Below, piece after piece: positions 1 to 10,565 of a stretch of 64,000 bases of DNA. A program made the translations under genes and the position numbers. The DNA comes from Alteriqipengyuania flavescens (GTDB lineage: Bacteria > Pseudomonadota > Alphaproteobacteria > Sphingomonadales > Sphingomonadaceae), in assembly GCF_030406725.1 (NCBI RefSeq), contig NZ_CP129107.1, positions 2,150,501-2,214,500 of the forward strand, in the 5' to 3' direction. The notes beneath the pieces were generated by a model. The model was not told where the DNA came from and made no database searches. It worked only from the letters and a program-made list of their open reading frames with translations. Positions within the stretch are counted from its first letter, which is position 1. Each line of letters opens with the position of its first letter.

Positions 1-304
1 CGTCCAGCTCTTCCTGGCTCGGCAACTCGCCGTTCAGCAGGAGATGGGAGACTTCCATGAAGCTGGAGTGTTCCGCCAGCTGGCCGATCGGATAGCCGCG
101 GTGGAGGAGAACGCCTTCCTCGCCATCGATATAGGTGAGGCCGCTCTCGCAGCTGGCGGTGGAGGTGAAGCCGGGGTCGAAGGTGAACGCGCCGGTCTGG
201 CCGTAGAGCTTGCGGATATCGACCACGTCCGGGCCGCAGCTGCCCTGCAGTACGGGGTAATCATATTCGTTTCCGGCGAGGTGGAGTTTCGCGTTGTCGG
301 CCAT
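1..304 (-). CDS. gltA: Citrate synthase, N-terminal part (runs off the window)
   Basis: Only the first 101 codons are present; the gene continues leftward beyond base 1. The start is the ATG whose complement lies at 302-304, giving a protein that begins [20 protein letters not shown]. It continues into the segment typical of type II hexameric bacterial citrate synthases, with [19 protein letters not shown] and then [13 protein letters not shown] at about residues 65-80. Citrate synthase condenses acetyl-CoA with oxaloacetate as the entry step of the TCA cycle in the cytoplasm. The catalytic His/Asp residues lie outside the window. It sits 25 bases downstream of gltX on the same strand, a pairing I recall from other sphingomonads, and may be co-transcribed with it. 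Confidence 0.93.
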   Translation of the reverse strand, partial: MADNAKLHLAGNEYDYPVLQGSCGPDVVDIRKLYGQTGAFTFDPGFTSTASCESGLTYIDGEEGVLLHRGYPIGQLAEHSSFMEVSHLLLNGELPSQEELD

Positions 305-329
305 TGTGGTTCTCCTCAAATTTGCCCGT

Positions 330-1751
<1,422 letters not shown>

Positions 1752-1836
1752 TACGCCCGCTTTCCTTTCCACTGTGCCGATGGCCGGTAATGCCTCACGC
1801 CACGTGCCCATCGGGGAGGGAACCGGCAATGCTGCA

Positions 1837-3972
1837 ATGCAGCGCTCGCCTTGGCGAATGCGGGCTGCCTTGTCCAGTATCCTCGACCGCGGCGAAGCGT
1901 TCCTCGACCAAGCCGGTTTCGACCGAGCCCCGTGGCTAACGGTGGCCTTGGCGGTGGGCATCGCCAGCTGGTTTGCGCTGCCGAGCGGCGAGTGGTGGAT
2001 GGGCAGCATTGCCGCGGCAGTCATCGCCGCCGTCGCGGCCCTTGCGATCTGGCGGGACCGGGACGAGCGCGCATTGCTGCGACAGGGGATTGCGGGGCTC
2101 GCTCTTGCCTTCGCAGTCGGCGTGGCCCTGGTCTGGCTGCGCTCGGGGCTGGTGGGCCAGGAACCGTACGAGGCACCGCGCTATGGCCCTGTGCAGGCGC
2201 GCGTCCTTGAGCGTATCGAGCAACCGGCGGACGAGCGGGTGCGGCTGGTGGTCGCGGCGCGCGATGCCGACACCGGGCGCGCGGTGAAGCTGCGCGTCAA
2301 CGTACCGCTGGAGGAGGACCGACCGGGTCTGGCCGAGGGCGCTCTCGTCCGCTTCGACGCGCGGCTGATGCCGCCGGCGCCGCCGATGCTTCCGGGCGCC
2401 TATAATTTCGCGCGAACCGCGTGGTTCGAAGGCTATGCTGCGACCGGATCGGCAGTCGGCCCGGTGGAGGTCGTGGAGCCGGCGGGGAATCCGCCGGTCC
2501 TCGCGCGCTGGCAAAGGGGGCTGAGCGCCCACGCGCGCGACCGGCTGGGGGGAGCGCCGGGCGCAATCGCGGCAACATTCGCCAGCGGCGACCGCGGGGC
2601 CATCGGCGAAGCGGACGAGGAGGCGATGCGCGATGCGGGGCTGACGCACCTCCTGTCCATCAGCGGCCTCCATGTGAGCGCGGTGATTGCCGCAGCCTAT
2701 CTTGTTGCAATCAAGCTCCTGGCGCTGTGGCCATGGCTTGTCCTGCGTGTCCGGCTGCCGGTCATCGCGGCGGCCATCGCGGCGCTGGCGGGCATCGCCT
2801 ACACCCTGTTGACCGGGGCGCAGGTGCCCACCGTGCGCAGCTGCGTGGGTGCCGTGCTGGTCCTCATCGCGCTGGCGCTGGGGCGTGAACCGCTGAGCCT
2901 GCGCATGGTCGCGGTGGCGGCCGCGTTCGTGCTGTTCCTGTGGCCGGAATCGCTCGTCGGACCGAGCTTCCAGATGAGCTTTTCGGCGGTGATCGCCATC
3001 GTCGCGCTGCATAATGCGGCATGGGTTAAGCGCTTCCTCGTTCCGCGGGAGGAAAGTTGGCTGTCCCGCTTCGGGAGGCGCAGTGTCATGCTGCTGGTAA
3101 CCGGCATGGTGATCGAGCTCGCATTGATGCCCATCGTGCTGTTCCATTTCCACCGCGCAGGGCTGTACGGTGCCTTCGCCAATGTGCTCGCGATCCCGCT
3201 TGTCACTTTCGTATCGATGCCGCTGATCGCGATTGCGCTGGTTTTCGACATCGTCGGGCTGGGCGCGCCGGCCTGGTGGATGGCCGGCAAGTCGCTGGAA
3301 GGTCTGCTGGCGCTGGCGCATTTCACATCGTCCCAGCCCGGTTCGGTGAAGCTGAGCCCGGCCATGGGGCTGGGGACATTCGGGCTGTTCGTGGTGGGAT
3401 TGCTCTGGCTGGCGTTATGGCAAGGGCGGGCGCGGCTGTGGGGTTTCGCCCCTGTGGCGGCGGCAAGCGCCTTGCTGCTCGCCACGCCGGTCCCCGATGT
3501 CATGATCACCGGCGACGGGCGGCACGTCGGCGTCACTCAGCCGGACGGGACCTTGCTGGTGCTGCGCGAAAGCCGCTCGAGCTATACCAGCGACAACCTG
3601 CGCGAACTGGCGGCGACGCGCGCGGAGCCTATTGCCATTGCCAACCACCCCGATGCGGAATGCAGCCGCGATTTCTGCGTGATAGCGATCGCGCGCGGCG
3701 GCCGCGACTGGAGCATCCTGATGGCGCGAAGCCGGGACCGGGTGGAAGAGCGGGCGCTGGCGGCCGCCTGCGAGCAGGCCGACATCGTGGTCGCCGACCG
3801 GTGGCTGCCGCGAAGCTGCCGGCCGCGCTGGCTGAAGGCGGACCGCAACCTCCTTGGCGACACGGGCGGGATTTCCATCGACCTTGCGAGCGAAAATTTC
3901 GCGACGGTCGCGCAGCGGCAGGGCGACCACGGCTGGTGGAAACCGCGCGAAGACCGCTACGCGCGGCGTTGA
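1837..3972 (+). CDS. comEC: ComEC/Rec2-type DNA uptake channel protein
   Basis: Large polytopic inner-membrane protein of about 711 residues from this start. It has an N-terminal DUF4131-like region, then a ComEC/Rec2 competence domain with the characteristic [18 protein letters not shown] segment and many hydrophobic helices, and a degenerate C-terminal metallo-beta-lactamase-like part. By family it forms the channel that carries single-stranded DNA across the inner membrane during transformation. The start is uncertain: an in-frame ATG at 1780 and an upstream extension to 1690 also exist. I chose the ATG at 1837 because the GGGGAGGG at 1813-1820 lies upstream of it and because it leaves room for promoters divergent from gltX. 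It converges on lexA. Confidence 0.88.
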   Translation: MQRSPWRMRAALSSILDRGEAFLDQAGFDRAPWLTVALAVGIASWFALPSGEWWMGSIAAAVIAAVAALAIWRDRDERALLRQGIAGLALAFAVGVALVWLRSGLVGQEPYEAPRYGPVQARVLERIEQPADERVRLVVAARDADTGRAVKLRVNVPLEEDRPGLAEGALVRFDARLMPPAPPMLPGAYNFARTAWFEGYAATGSAVGPVEVVEPAGNPPVLARWQRGLSAHARDRLGGAPGAIAATFASGDRGAIGEADEEAMRDAGLTHLLSISGLHVSAVIAAAYLVAIKLLALWPWLVLRVRLPVIAAAIAALAGIAYTLLTGAQVPTVRSCVGAVLVLIALALGREPLSLRMVAVAAAFVLFLWPESLVGPSFQMSFSAVIAIVALHNAAWVKRFLVPREESWLSRFGRRSVMLLVTGMVIELALMPIVLFHFHRAGLYGAFANVLAIPLVTFVSMPLIAIALVFDIVGLGAPAWWMAGKSLEGLLALAHFTSSQPGSVKLSPAMGLGTFGLFVVGLLWLALWQGRARLWGFAPVAAASALLLATPVPDVMITGDGRHVGVTQPDGTLLVLRESRSSYTSDNLRELAATRAEPIAIANHPDAECSRDFCVIAIARGGRDWSILMARSRDRVEERALAAACEQADIVVADRWLPRSCRPRWLKADRNLLGDTGGISIDLASENFATVAQRQGDHGWWKPREDRYARR

Positions 3973-3990
3973 TCCGGCCTCCCGATACAC

Positions 3991-4014
3991 AAACGCCGCC
4001 CGAACGGGGCGGCG
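3991..4014 (-). terminator. Hairpin terminator downstream of lexA
   Basis: The arms CGCCGCCC (3994-4001) and GGGCGGCG (4007-4014) form a perfect 8-bp stem with a 5-base loop. On the minus strand it lies 28 bases past the lexA stop and is followed by TTT, a short U tract. It lies between the convergent 3' ends of comEC and lexA, so it may act on both transcripts. Confidence 0.6.
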
Positions 4015-4042
4015 CTTGCACTAACCGTAGCGGCAGCCGGCG

Positions 4043-4732
4043 TCAGTGGTAGCGACGAAGCAGTCCGGCGAGCTTGCCCTGCACCTGAACTTCGTTCGGC
4101 CGGTAGACCTGCGCCTCGTAGGAAGCGTTCGCGGGATCGAGCCGGACCATGCCGCTTTCGCGCCGCAAATATTTCAGCGTGGCTTCCTCGTTATTGACGA
4201 GCGCAACGACGATTTCCCCATCGCGTGCCGTGTCGGTGCGCTTCACCAGCGCATAGTCGCCATCGAAAATGCCTGCTTCGATCATCGAGTCGCCGGACAC
4301 TTCCAGCGCATAGTGCTCGCCTGCTCCAAGCAGGGCCGCTGGAACGGGCAGCGACTGGTCGCCTTCCAGCGCTTCGATCGGCGCACCGGCAGCAATGCGG
4401 CCGTGGAGGGGAACCTCGATCACGTCATTGGCGGCGGAAGGTGCCGCAGCCGGCGGCGTGACCGCACGCGACACGGCATCGTTGGCCGCAGCCGGTTTGC
4501 GCGTTGCGGTCTGCATGTCCTCGGGACTGCGCAGCACTTCGAGCGCGCGGGCGCGGTTGGGCAGGCGGCGGATGAAGCCGCGTTCCTCGAGCGCGGAAAT
4601 CAGGCGGTGCACCCCCGATTTCGACTTCAGGTCCAGCGCATCCTTCATTTCCTCGAAACTCGGGGAAATGCCGGTTTCATCGAGTCGGTCACGGATGAAA
4701 AGCAGCAGTTCGTGTTGCTTGGCGGTCAGCAT
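4043..4732 (-). CDS. lexA: LexA SOS repressor
   Basis: 229-residue transcriptional repressor of the DNA-damage response. The N-terminal winged helix begins [15 protein letters not shown], with recognition-helix region [20 protein letters not shown]. The C-terminal S24 peptidase domain shows the autocleavage bond inside RIAAGAPIE (Ala-Gly near residue 113), the nucleophile Ser in SGDSMIEAG (about 148) and the general-base Lys in ATLKYLRRE (about 187). Activated RecA triggers cleavage. The frame stays open upstream, but the ATG at 4732 matches the conserved MLTAKQ start. A perfect alphaproteobacterial LexA box lies 54-68 bases upstream, so autoregulation is expected. The neighbours are trpC upstream and comEC convergent. 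Confidence 0.97.
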   Translation of the reverse strand: MLTAKQHELLLFIRDRLDETGISPSFEEMKDALDLKSKSGVHRLISALEERGFIRRLPNRARALEVLRSPEDMQTATRKPAAANDAVSRAVTPPAAAPSAANDVIEVPLHGRIAAGAPIEALEGDQSLPVPAALLGAGEHYALEVSGDSMIEAGIFDGDYALVKRTDTARDGEIVVALVNNEEATLKYLRRESGMVRLDPANASYEAQVYRPNEVQVQGKLAGLLRRYH

Positions 4733-4785
4733 CGACACGCTCCCTAAAGCGCCCGCTAAGACATCCACCGCGTGGGCATTTTGGT

Positions 4786-4800
4786 GAACGAATAAGGAAC
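4786..4800. promoter_or_regulatory. LexA-binding site (SOS box) of lexA
   Basis: GAACGAATAAGGAAC is a perfect GAAC-N7-GAAC direct repeat, which reads GTTC-N7-GTTC on the coding strand of lexA. That is the known LexA operator of alphaproteobacteria, as distinct from the palindromic E. coli box. It is the only such match I noticed in the lexA-trpC intergenic region, and its distance from the lexA start suits promoter overlap. Confidence 0.85.
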
Positions 4801-4880
4801 AATTAAGCAACCTTTGCGGTTCAGTCAAGCGACAGAACCAGAACGGTTCCTTTTCTTCGCCAGGGCTGCGAAGCTGCTGG

Positions 4881-5666
4881 TCAGATCCCAAGCAAGCTGC
4901 GCGTCGCAGCCTCGAGATCGTCCTGCCGCATCAGGCTTTCGCCCACGAGGAAGCAGCGCACGCCTGAAGCGGCGAGCCGCTCGCAGTCGGCATGGCTTTC
5001 GATGCCGCTTTCGCCGACGAGGACGCTGCCGGCAGGTGCCATCGCCGCAAGCCGTTCGGTGGTGGCGAGGTCGGTGGTAAAAGTCCTGAGATCGCGGTTG
5101 TTGACGCCGAGCAGGCGGGACCGGAGCTTCAGGGCCCGGTCCATCTCGGCTTCGTCGTGGACTTCGACCAGCACGTCCATCCCGCGCTCCAGCGCGGCGG
5201 CCTCGATCTCCGTCATCGCGACGTCGTCCAGCGCGGCTACGATAATGAGAATCGCATCCGCGCCCAGCGCACGGCTTTCGGCGACTTGCCACGGGTCGAT
5301 CATGAAATCCTTGCGCAGCACGGGCAGGGCGCAGCTCTTGCGCGCATCGACCAGATAGTCTTCATGCCCCTGGAAATAGGGTGGGTCGGTGAGCACGGAA
5401 AGGCACGCCGCCCCGCCACGCTCGTAATCGATCGCGTGCTCGTGCGGGCGGAAATCGGCGCGAATCAATCCCTTGGAGGGCGAAGCCTTCTTTATTTCCG
5501 CGATCAGGCCGAAACCGGTTGCCGCTTTCGCCTCCAGCGCCATGCGAAAGCCGCGCGGCGGGGTGGCCTGCAAGGCGGCACGGTCGAGATCTTCGAGAGT
5601 GGCAACCGCCTTGCGCGCAGCCACTTCCTCGCGCTTGGTCGCGCAGATTTCTTCCAGCTTGTTCAT
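4881..5666 (-). CDS. trpC: Indole-3-glycerol phosphate synthase
   Basis: 261-residue TIM-barrel enzyme that closes the indole ring of indole-3-glycerol phosphate from carboxyphenylamino-deoxyribulose phosphate, step 4 of tryptophan synthesis. Family signatures are [13 protein letters not shown] (catalytic Lys), LVLRKDFM-type [19 protein letters not shown] and [15 protein letters not shown]. It is a stand-alone TrpC, not fused to TrpF. Its ATG overlaps the trpD stop by four bases (ATGA), implying translational coupling at the end of the ppiD-trpE-trpG-trpD-trpC operon. The 148 bases after it hold the lexA promoter region and no gene. Confidence 0.97.
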   Translation of the reverse strand: MNKLEEICATKREEVAARKAVATLEDLDRAALQATPPRGFRMALEAKAATGFGLIAEIKKASPSKGLIRADFRPHEHAIDYERGGAACLSVLTDPPYFQGHEDYLVDARKSCALPVLRKDFMIDPWQVAESRALGADAILIIVAALDDVAMTEIEAAALERGMDVLVEVHDEAEMDRALKLRSRLLGVNNRDLRTFTTDLATTERLAAMAPAGSVLVGESGIESHADCERLAASGVRCFLVGESLMRQDDLEAATRSLLGI

Positions 5667-6655
5667 CGGGCGAGGGCGATCCAGTCTTGCAGCAGCTTGC
5701 GCGCGCGTCCGCTGTCGATCGCTTCGGCGGCCATTTCCGCGCCGCTCTGCCAGTCCGCCGCCGCATCGGCAACGATCAGGGCGGCAGCGGCATTGAGGCA
5801 CACGGCGTCGCGATAGGCGCTCGGCCAGCCGTCGAGCAAATCGCGCAAGGCCTGCGCATTGTGTGCGGGGTCGCCGCCGCGAATGGCTTCCAGCGGTGCG
5901 GAGGGAAGGTTTGCCATCGAGGCATCGACGCGGCGCATCGCGAATTCGTTTCCGGTAACGTCCGCCAGTTCGTTGCCGCCCGCAAGGCTCAGCTCGTCGA
6001 GGCTTTCGTCGCCGGAAACGATGAACGTCCGCACCGTGCCCAGCCGCGCCGCCGCATCGCCATAGATCGACACGTAGGCGGGCCGGGCGATCCCGATCAG
6101 CTGGCGCTTCACGCCGACCGGATTCGATAGCGGGCCCATCAAATTGAAGATCGTGCGCCGGCCGAGCTTCTTGCGGATGGGCTGGATGCGGCCCATCGCC
6201 GGGTGGTGGTTGGGCGCAAAGAGGAAGCAGATGCCGATTTCCGCCAGCGTCGTCTCCGCCGTGCGGCCCGCGGCCGCCATGTCGAGCCCGAGCACTTCCA
6301 GCGTGTCGGCAACGCCGGCTTTGGACGAAATTGCGCGATTGCCATGGCGCGCGACGGGGACGCCGCAGGCGGCCACGACCAGCCCCACGGCGGTCGAGAC
6401 GTTGAGCGTGTGATGCCCGTCGCCGCCGGTGCCGCAGACGTCGATGGCGTTGTCGGGCCCCGCGACGGGTACGAGCCTGGCGCGCAGGGCGCGGGCCGCA
6501 CCGGCGATTTCCTCGGCCGTCTCGCTGCGTTCGGTCATGGCGAGCAGGAAGCGGGCGATTTCCTCATCCGTCGCCTCGCCATCGAGGATCCAGCCGAAGA
6601 CCTCCTCGGCCTCGGCTTCGGTCATGTACGGAACGGCGAGCGGCAGCGTCTTCAT
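5663..6655 (-). CDS. trpD: Anthranilate phosphoribosyltransferase
   Basis: 330-residue enzyme that transfers phosphoribose from PRPP to anthranilate, step 2 of the tryptophan pathway. The PRPP-binding glycine loop is CGTGGDG near residue 75, followed by [30 protein letters not shown] and the family block [10 protein letters not shown]. The frame is open further upstream, but [20 protein letters not shown] is the family-like start. It also gives an ATGA overlap with the stop of trpG, matching the pattern of the operon. Confidence 0.97.
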   Translation of the reverse strand: MKTLPLAVPYMTEAEAEEVFGWILDGEATDEEIARFLLAMTERSETAEEIAGAARALRARLVPVAGPDNAIDVCGTGGDGHHTLNVSTAVGLVVAACGVPVARHGNRAISSKAGVADTLEVLGLDMAAAGRTAETTLAEIGICFLFAPNHHPAMGRIQPIRKKLGRRTIFNLMGPLSNPVGVKRQLIGIARPAYVSIYGDAAARLGTVRTFIVSGDESLDELSLAGGNELADVTGNEFAMRRVDASMANLPSAPLEAIRGGDPAHNAQALRDLLDGWPSAYRDAVCLNAAAALIVADAAADWQSGAEMAAEAIDSGRARKLLQDWIALAR

Positions 6656-7251
6656 GCGGGCACCGTGGCGGACAGGCCGCAGAGAGCAAGAAAATTGGCG
6701 AGTAGGGCATGGCCATGCTCGGTCGCGATGCTTTCCGGGTGGAACTGCACGCCGTGGATGGGTAGCGAGACATGGCGGAAGCCCATCACGCTGGTGCCGT
6801 CGAGGCCCGGTGTCTCGGATGTGGCGTTCACGACCAGCGCATCGGGAATCTCTTCGACCACCAGCGAGTGATAGCGCGTGGCGGTGAAGGGCGAGGGCAG
6901 GCCGGCGAAGACGCCGCTGTCGTCGTGCTCCACCGGGCTGGTCTTGCCGTGCATCAGCCCCCCGCGCACGACCTTGCCGCCGAAATGTTGCCCGATCGCC
7001 TGGTGGCCCAGGCACACGCCGAGCAAGGGCCGCTGCGCATCGGCGCAAGCCGCGACGAGGTCGAGACTGATCCCGGCTTCGTTCGGGGTGCACGGCCCGG
7101 GCGAAATAAGGATGCCCTTCGCCCCGGTAGCCAGCGCCTTTGCAGCGCCCATCGCGTCGTTACGCTCCACCCGCACCTCTGCACCCAGTTCCATCAGGTA
7201 GTGGACCAGGTTGAAGGTAAAGCTGTCGTAATTGTCGATGACGAGGATCAT
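6652..7251 (-). CDS. trpG: Anthranilate synthase component II (glutamine amidotransferase)
   Basis: 199-residue class I glutamine amidotransferase that supplies ammonia to TrpE. It may also serve PabB in folate synthesis, because PabA and TrpG are not separable by sequence alone. The start [19 protein letters not shown] is canonical. The catalytic Cys is in [11 protein letters not shown] near residue 80, and the His-Glu pair is in GVQFHPESI. The frame extends 12 codons upstream without family similarity. It overlaps trpD by ATGA and is separated from the upstream pip gene by 49 bases. Confidence 0.95.
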   Translation of the reverse strand: MILVIDNYDSFTFNLVHYLMELGAEVRVERNDAMGAAKALATGAKGILISPGPCTPNEAGISLDLVAACADAQRPLLGVCLGHQAIGQHFGGKVVRGGLMHGKTSPVEHDDSGVFAGLPSPFTATRYHSLVVEEIPDALVVNATSETPGLDGTSVMGFRHVSLPIHGVQFHPESIATEHGHALLANFLALCGLSATVPA

Positions 7252-7300
7252 GGCTTCAGCGAGCTTTTGCGGGTTTGTGGCCGGCAATCAAGCGCGCCGG

Positions 7301-8260
7301 CTAACCGCGCCGATCCGCAAATGCATCCGTCGCGCGGACCAGCCCGTCGATGATGCCCGGTTCGCCGGCGCTGTGGCCCGCATCGTGGACTATCCACAAA
7401 TCGGCTTCGGGCCACGCTTTCTTGAGCTCCCACGCGCTCGTCGGCGGGGTGCAGATGTCGTGGCGTCCCTGCACGATGATGCCGGGAATGTGCTTGATGC
7501 GATCGACATTGGCCAGCAGCTGCGCCTCTTCCAGGAAGAAATTCTCCAGGAAGAAGCGCGCGCAGATCCGGGCGAAGGGGATCGCCTTGGCCGGGTCGGC
7601 GAAGCTGTCGAGCAGCTTTTCGTCCGGCAGCAAGGTGGCGACGCTCCCCTCCCACAGCGACCATTCGCGCGCGGCGGAGAGGCGGGTTTCCTCGTCCTCG
7701 CTGGTCAGCCGGGCGTGATAGGCGCGCACCATGTCGTCGCGCTCGTTTTCGGGGATCAGGCCGTTGAAGTCGTCCCACTGCTCGGCCATGATTTCGCTCG
7801 CGCCGTAAGTATAGAGCCAGTCTTTCTCCTTCTGCCGGGCGAGGAATACGCCGCGCAGGACGATTTCGGTCGTGCGGCCGGGGTGCTCCTGCGCATAGGC
7901 CAAGGCGAGCGTTGCGCCCCAGCTGCCGCCGAAGACCTGCCAAGTGTCATGGCCGCACATTTCGCGCAGCTTCTCGATATCGCCGACGATGCGCCACGTG
8001 TCGTTGTGTTCGATTTCCGCGAAGGGCAGCGACTTGCCGCAGCCGCGCTGGTCGAACAGCAGCACGTCGTATCGGTCCGGATCCCACTGGCGGCGGTGAT
8101 CGGGGCTCATCCCGCCGCCCGGGCCGCCGTGGAGGAACACCGCCGGCTTCGCGCCCGGCGTGCCGACGCGCTCGTAATAGAGCGAGTGGCCCTCTCCGAC
8201 ATCGAGCATGCCGGTCTCGTAAGGCTCGATTTCGGGGTATAGCGTGCGACGGTCGGTCAT
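7301..8260 (-). CDS. pip: Prolyl aminopeptidase (proline iminopeptidase)
   Basis: 319-residue alpha/beta hydrolase of peptidase family S33, which removes N-terminal proline from peptides. It shows the oxyanion segment HGGPGGGMSPDHRRQ, the motif DQRGCGKS, the nucleophile elbow GGSWGATLAL (Ser near residue 112), the acid Asp in GRHDICTPP and the His in DAGHSAGEPGI. Its ATG overlaps the stop of the upstream lipoprotein gene by ATGA. It lies inside the trp operon between trpE and trpG, with no obvious link to tryptophan synthesis beyond peptide amino acid recycling, which is inference. Confidence 0.93.
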   Translation of the reverse strand: MTDRRTLYPEIEPYETGMLDVGEGHSLYYERVGTPGAKPAVFLHGGPGGGMSPDHRRQWDPDRYDVLLFDQRGCGKSLPFAEIEHNDTWRIVGDIEKLREMCGHDTWQVFGGSWGATLALAYAQEHPGRTTEIVLRGVFLARQKEKDWLYTYGASEIMAEQWDDFNGLIPENERDDMVRAYHARLTSEDEETRLSAAREWSLWEGSVATLLPDEKLLDSFADPAKAIPFARICARFFLENFFLEEAQLLANVDRIKHIPGIIVQGRHDICTPPTSAWELKKAWPEADLWIVHDAGHSAGEPGIIDGLVRATDAFADRRG

Positions 8261-9054
8261 GGCGTGTCCTTTCGTGGGGTTTGCCGCTTTTCGACGACGA
8301 CAAGAGGGCCGAGCAGGGCACCCGTATCCATCCGTTCGCGCGCCGGGTCCCACAGCGCGCTGACCGAACCGTCGAGATAGAGCGCGTTCGGCGTGGCGAG
8401 ATCGTCGCGGAACAGGCGCGCAAGCTTGCCGAAGCTGACGGGCTGCTCGGAAATTACGAAATGGGCGCGGCCTTCGCCGTCGACGCCGACGCCGTTGCGG
8501 ACGAAGCGGCTGGGGCCGTCTTCGTCGATCTTCGGATGCAGTTCGCCGCCGATCACCAGCATCGGGCCGCTCTGGGTGCCGAAGGCCGGCCGGTCCTTCA
8601 CGCTTTCGTAGAAGTCTTCGGCCGTGCGGATTTCCCACTTTCCGTCAGTGCCATAGAAGACGCCGTTGGGAAGCAGGTGGAAGTTGCCGAGGCCCTTGGC
8701 GCGGTTCAGTTCCTGCAATCGCTTGCCGCCTTCGACATAGTAGCCGATCGGCTTGCCTGCATTGTCGAACATGCCGGCGTTCATGGCAAAGGCGACAGGC
8801 GCGCTGTCGGACGGGCGGTCGAGCGCATAATCCACGAAACCGCGATAAGCCTGCCCGCGCGAACCGCCGAGCGCCATGGTGATTGCGTGCTGCTTCGGGT
8901 CGGCGACGCAGTGGGTGAAGCGCGCGTCCTCGAACGTGACGCTGCGGCAAGCGGAGGCCGGTTGGGCGGAAGCCTTCGCGCCCGGTTCGGGCTCCTCCGC
9001 AGCTGTTCCGCATGCGGCCAGCGCGAAGGCGGCGAGAAGGGCGACGCGCCTCAC
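8257..9054 (-). CDS. Phosphodiester glycosidase-family (NAGPA domain, DUF2233) lipoprotein
   Basis: 265-residue putative lipoprotein. It has a short signal peptide (RRVALLAAFALAACG) with a lipobox ending in Cys at about residue 15, followed by a Glu/Pro/Ala-rich linker. The mature part resembles the NAGPA/DUF2233 fold (YigE-like), with AFAMNAGMFDNAGKPIGYYV, LLPNGVFYG, FGTQSGPMLVI and LYLDGSVSALW. Members hydrolyse phosphodiester-linked sugars, but the substrate here is unknown. The start is GTG at 9054, overlapping the trpE stop as GTGA. It is expected in the periplasm, anchored to a membrane, and is probably co-expressed with trpE and pip. Confidence 0.85.
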   Translation of the reverse strand: MRRVALLAAFALAACGTAAEEPEPGAKASAQPASACRSVTFEDARFTHCVADPKQHAITMALGGSRGQAYRGFVDYALDRPSDSAPVAFAMNAGMFDNAGKPIGYYVEGGKRLQELNRAKGLGNFHLLPNGVFYGTDGKWEIRTAEDFYESVKDRPAFGTQSGPMLVIGGELHPKIDEDGPSRFVRNGVGVDGEGRAHFVISEQPVSFGKLARLFRDDLATPNALYLDGSVSALWDPARERMDTGALLGPLVVVEKRQTPRKDTP

Positions 9055-10565
9055 TGGCCGAAGCCCGGTTCCTGCGCCAGGCGCACGGCCTCACGCGCCG
9101 CGGCGAACAGGGCGCCGGCCTTGGCTTCGCATTCGCGCTGTTCGTACTCGGGGTCACTGTCGGCGACGATGCCAGCACCGGCCTGCACATGCATCGTGCC
9201 GTCCTTCACCACCGCAGTGCGCAGCACGATGCAGCTGTCGACCGAACCGTCGGGCGCGAAGTAGCCGACCCCGCCGGCATAGGCACCGCGGGCTTCGGGC
9301 TCGAGTTCGGCGATGATTTCGCATGCCCGGATCTTGGGCGCACCGCTTACCGTTCCGGCAGGGAAGCCGGCGAACACGGCGTCGAGCGCGTCGCGCGCCC
9401 CGTCAAGCTGGCCGACAACGTTGCTGACGATGTGCATGACGTGGCTGTAGCGTTCGACCGTGAAGCTGTCGGTGACCTCGACCGTGCCCTTCGCCGCCAC
9501 GCGCCCGACATCGTTGCGCCCCAGGTCCAGCAGCATCAGGTGCTCGGCCCGCTCCTTGGGATCGGCCAGCAGGCTCGCCTCGTTGGCGCGGTCTTCGGCC
9601 TGGTTCGCGCCGCGAGGCTGTGTGCCGGCGATCGGACGGATCGTGACCTCGCCGTCGCGCACGCGGACGAGGATTTCCGGACTCGATCCCACGACGGCAA
9701 AGCCCGGCAGATCGAGGAAATAGAGGAAGGGCGACGGGTTGATGCGCCGTAACGCGCGATAAAGCTGCAAGGGCGGCAGCGCGAAGGGCGTGGTGAACCG
9801 CTGGGCCAGCACGACCTGGAAGATGTCTCCCGCGACGATGTAATCCTTCGCCCGCGCCACCATCGCGCGGTAATCTTCGACGGCTAGCTGCGGCTCCACC
9901 GCGATTTCGGGACGCGCCTGCAGTGCCTCGGCTTTTGCCGGGACGGTACCGAGCGCGCGGATGGTTTCGTCGATGCGCTCCGCAGCCCGCTCCAGCGCCT
10001 GTCCGGGAGCATCGCCGCCCGCCCAAACGGGGGCAATGACGAACAGCTTGTCCTCCAGCCCGTCGAACACCAGCAGCACGGTCGGGCGCACGAACAGCAT
10101 GTCGGGCAGACCGATGCCCTTTCCGGCAGCGCGCGGCAGGCTTTCAACCAGGGCTATAGTCTCGTAGCCGAAATAGCCGACAAGGCAGGCGAGGGCGGGC
10201 GGCAGGCCATCGGGCACATCGATGCGGCATTCGGCGGCAAGCGTGCGCAATTCCGCCAGGCCGTCAGCGGCCAGCGGTACGAAGCTATCCCGATCCGATT
10301 GCCAGTCGCGGTTGATTTCGGCTGCCGCACCGGAGGCGCGGAAGACGAGGTCCGGGTCGAGGCCGATGAGGCTGTAGCGCCCCCGGATCGCCCCGCCTTC
10401 GACCGATTCCAGCAGGAAATCGCCGCGCTTTTCGACCATCAGCTTCGCCGCTAGCCCGACCGGCGTTTCTGTATCGGCGACGATTTCGCGCCACACCAGC
10501 GCCGGGCGCGACGCAGCGAGCTCCGCCAGCGCCTCGGGCGCGCCGTTCAGCGCGGCGGAGGTCAA
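9051..10565 (-). CDS. trpE: Anthranilate synthase component I
   Basis: 504-residue chorismate-utilising enzyme that makes anthranilate with TrpG, the committed step of tryptophan synthesis. The C-terminal chorismate-binding domain shows IRPIAGTQPRG, the LLADPKERAEHLMLLDLGRND block and FPAGTVSGAPKIRA. An N-terminal TrpE domain (residues about 20-170) should carry the tryptophan feedback site. Translation starts at TTG (10565), whose bases overlap the stop of ppiD as TTGA. No ATG is available near the conserved N-terminus. No separate leader peptide or attenuator was seen upstream, because the gene is coupled to ppiD. Confidence 0.95.
   Translation of the reverse strand: MTSAALNGAPEALAELAASRPALVWREIVADTETPVGLAAKLMVEKRGDFLLESVEGGAIRGRYSLIGLDPDLVFRASGAAAEINRDWQSDRDSFVPLAADGLAELRTLAAECRIDVPDGLPPALACLVGYFGYETIALVESLPRAAGKGIGLPDMLFVRPTVLLVFDGLEDKLFVIAPVWAGGDAPGQALERAAERIDETIRALGTVPAKAEALQARPEIAVEPQLAVEDYRAMVARAKDYIVAGDIFQVVLAQRFTTPFALPPLQLYRALRRINPSPFLYFLDLPGFAVVGSSPEILVRVRDGEVTIRPIAGTQPRGANQAEDRANEASLLADPKERAEHLMLLDLGRNDVGRVAAKGTVEVTDSFTVERYSHVMHIVSNVVGQLDGARDALDAVFAGFPAGTVSGAPKIRACEIIAELEPEARGAYAGGVGYFAPDGSVDSCIVLRTAVVKDGTMHVQAGAGIVADSDPEYEQRECEAKAGALFAAAREAVRLAQEPGFGQ

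Noticed and set aside
1936-3321. 461-codon minus-strand frame opposite comEC
   Set aside because: An antisense shadow with Gln/Arg-rich low-complexity composition.
4835-4849. Inverted repeat GAACC-N5-GGTTC near lexA as a second SOS box
   Set aside because: The spacing and orientation do not fit GTTC-N7-GTTC, so it was not called as a LexA site.
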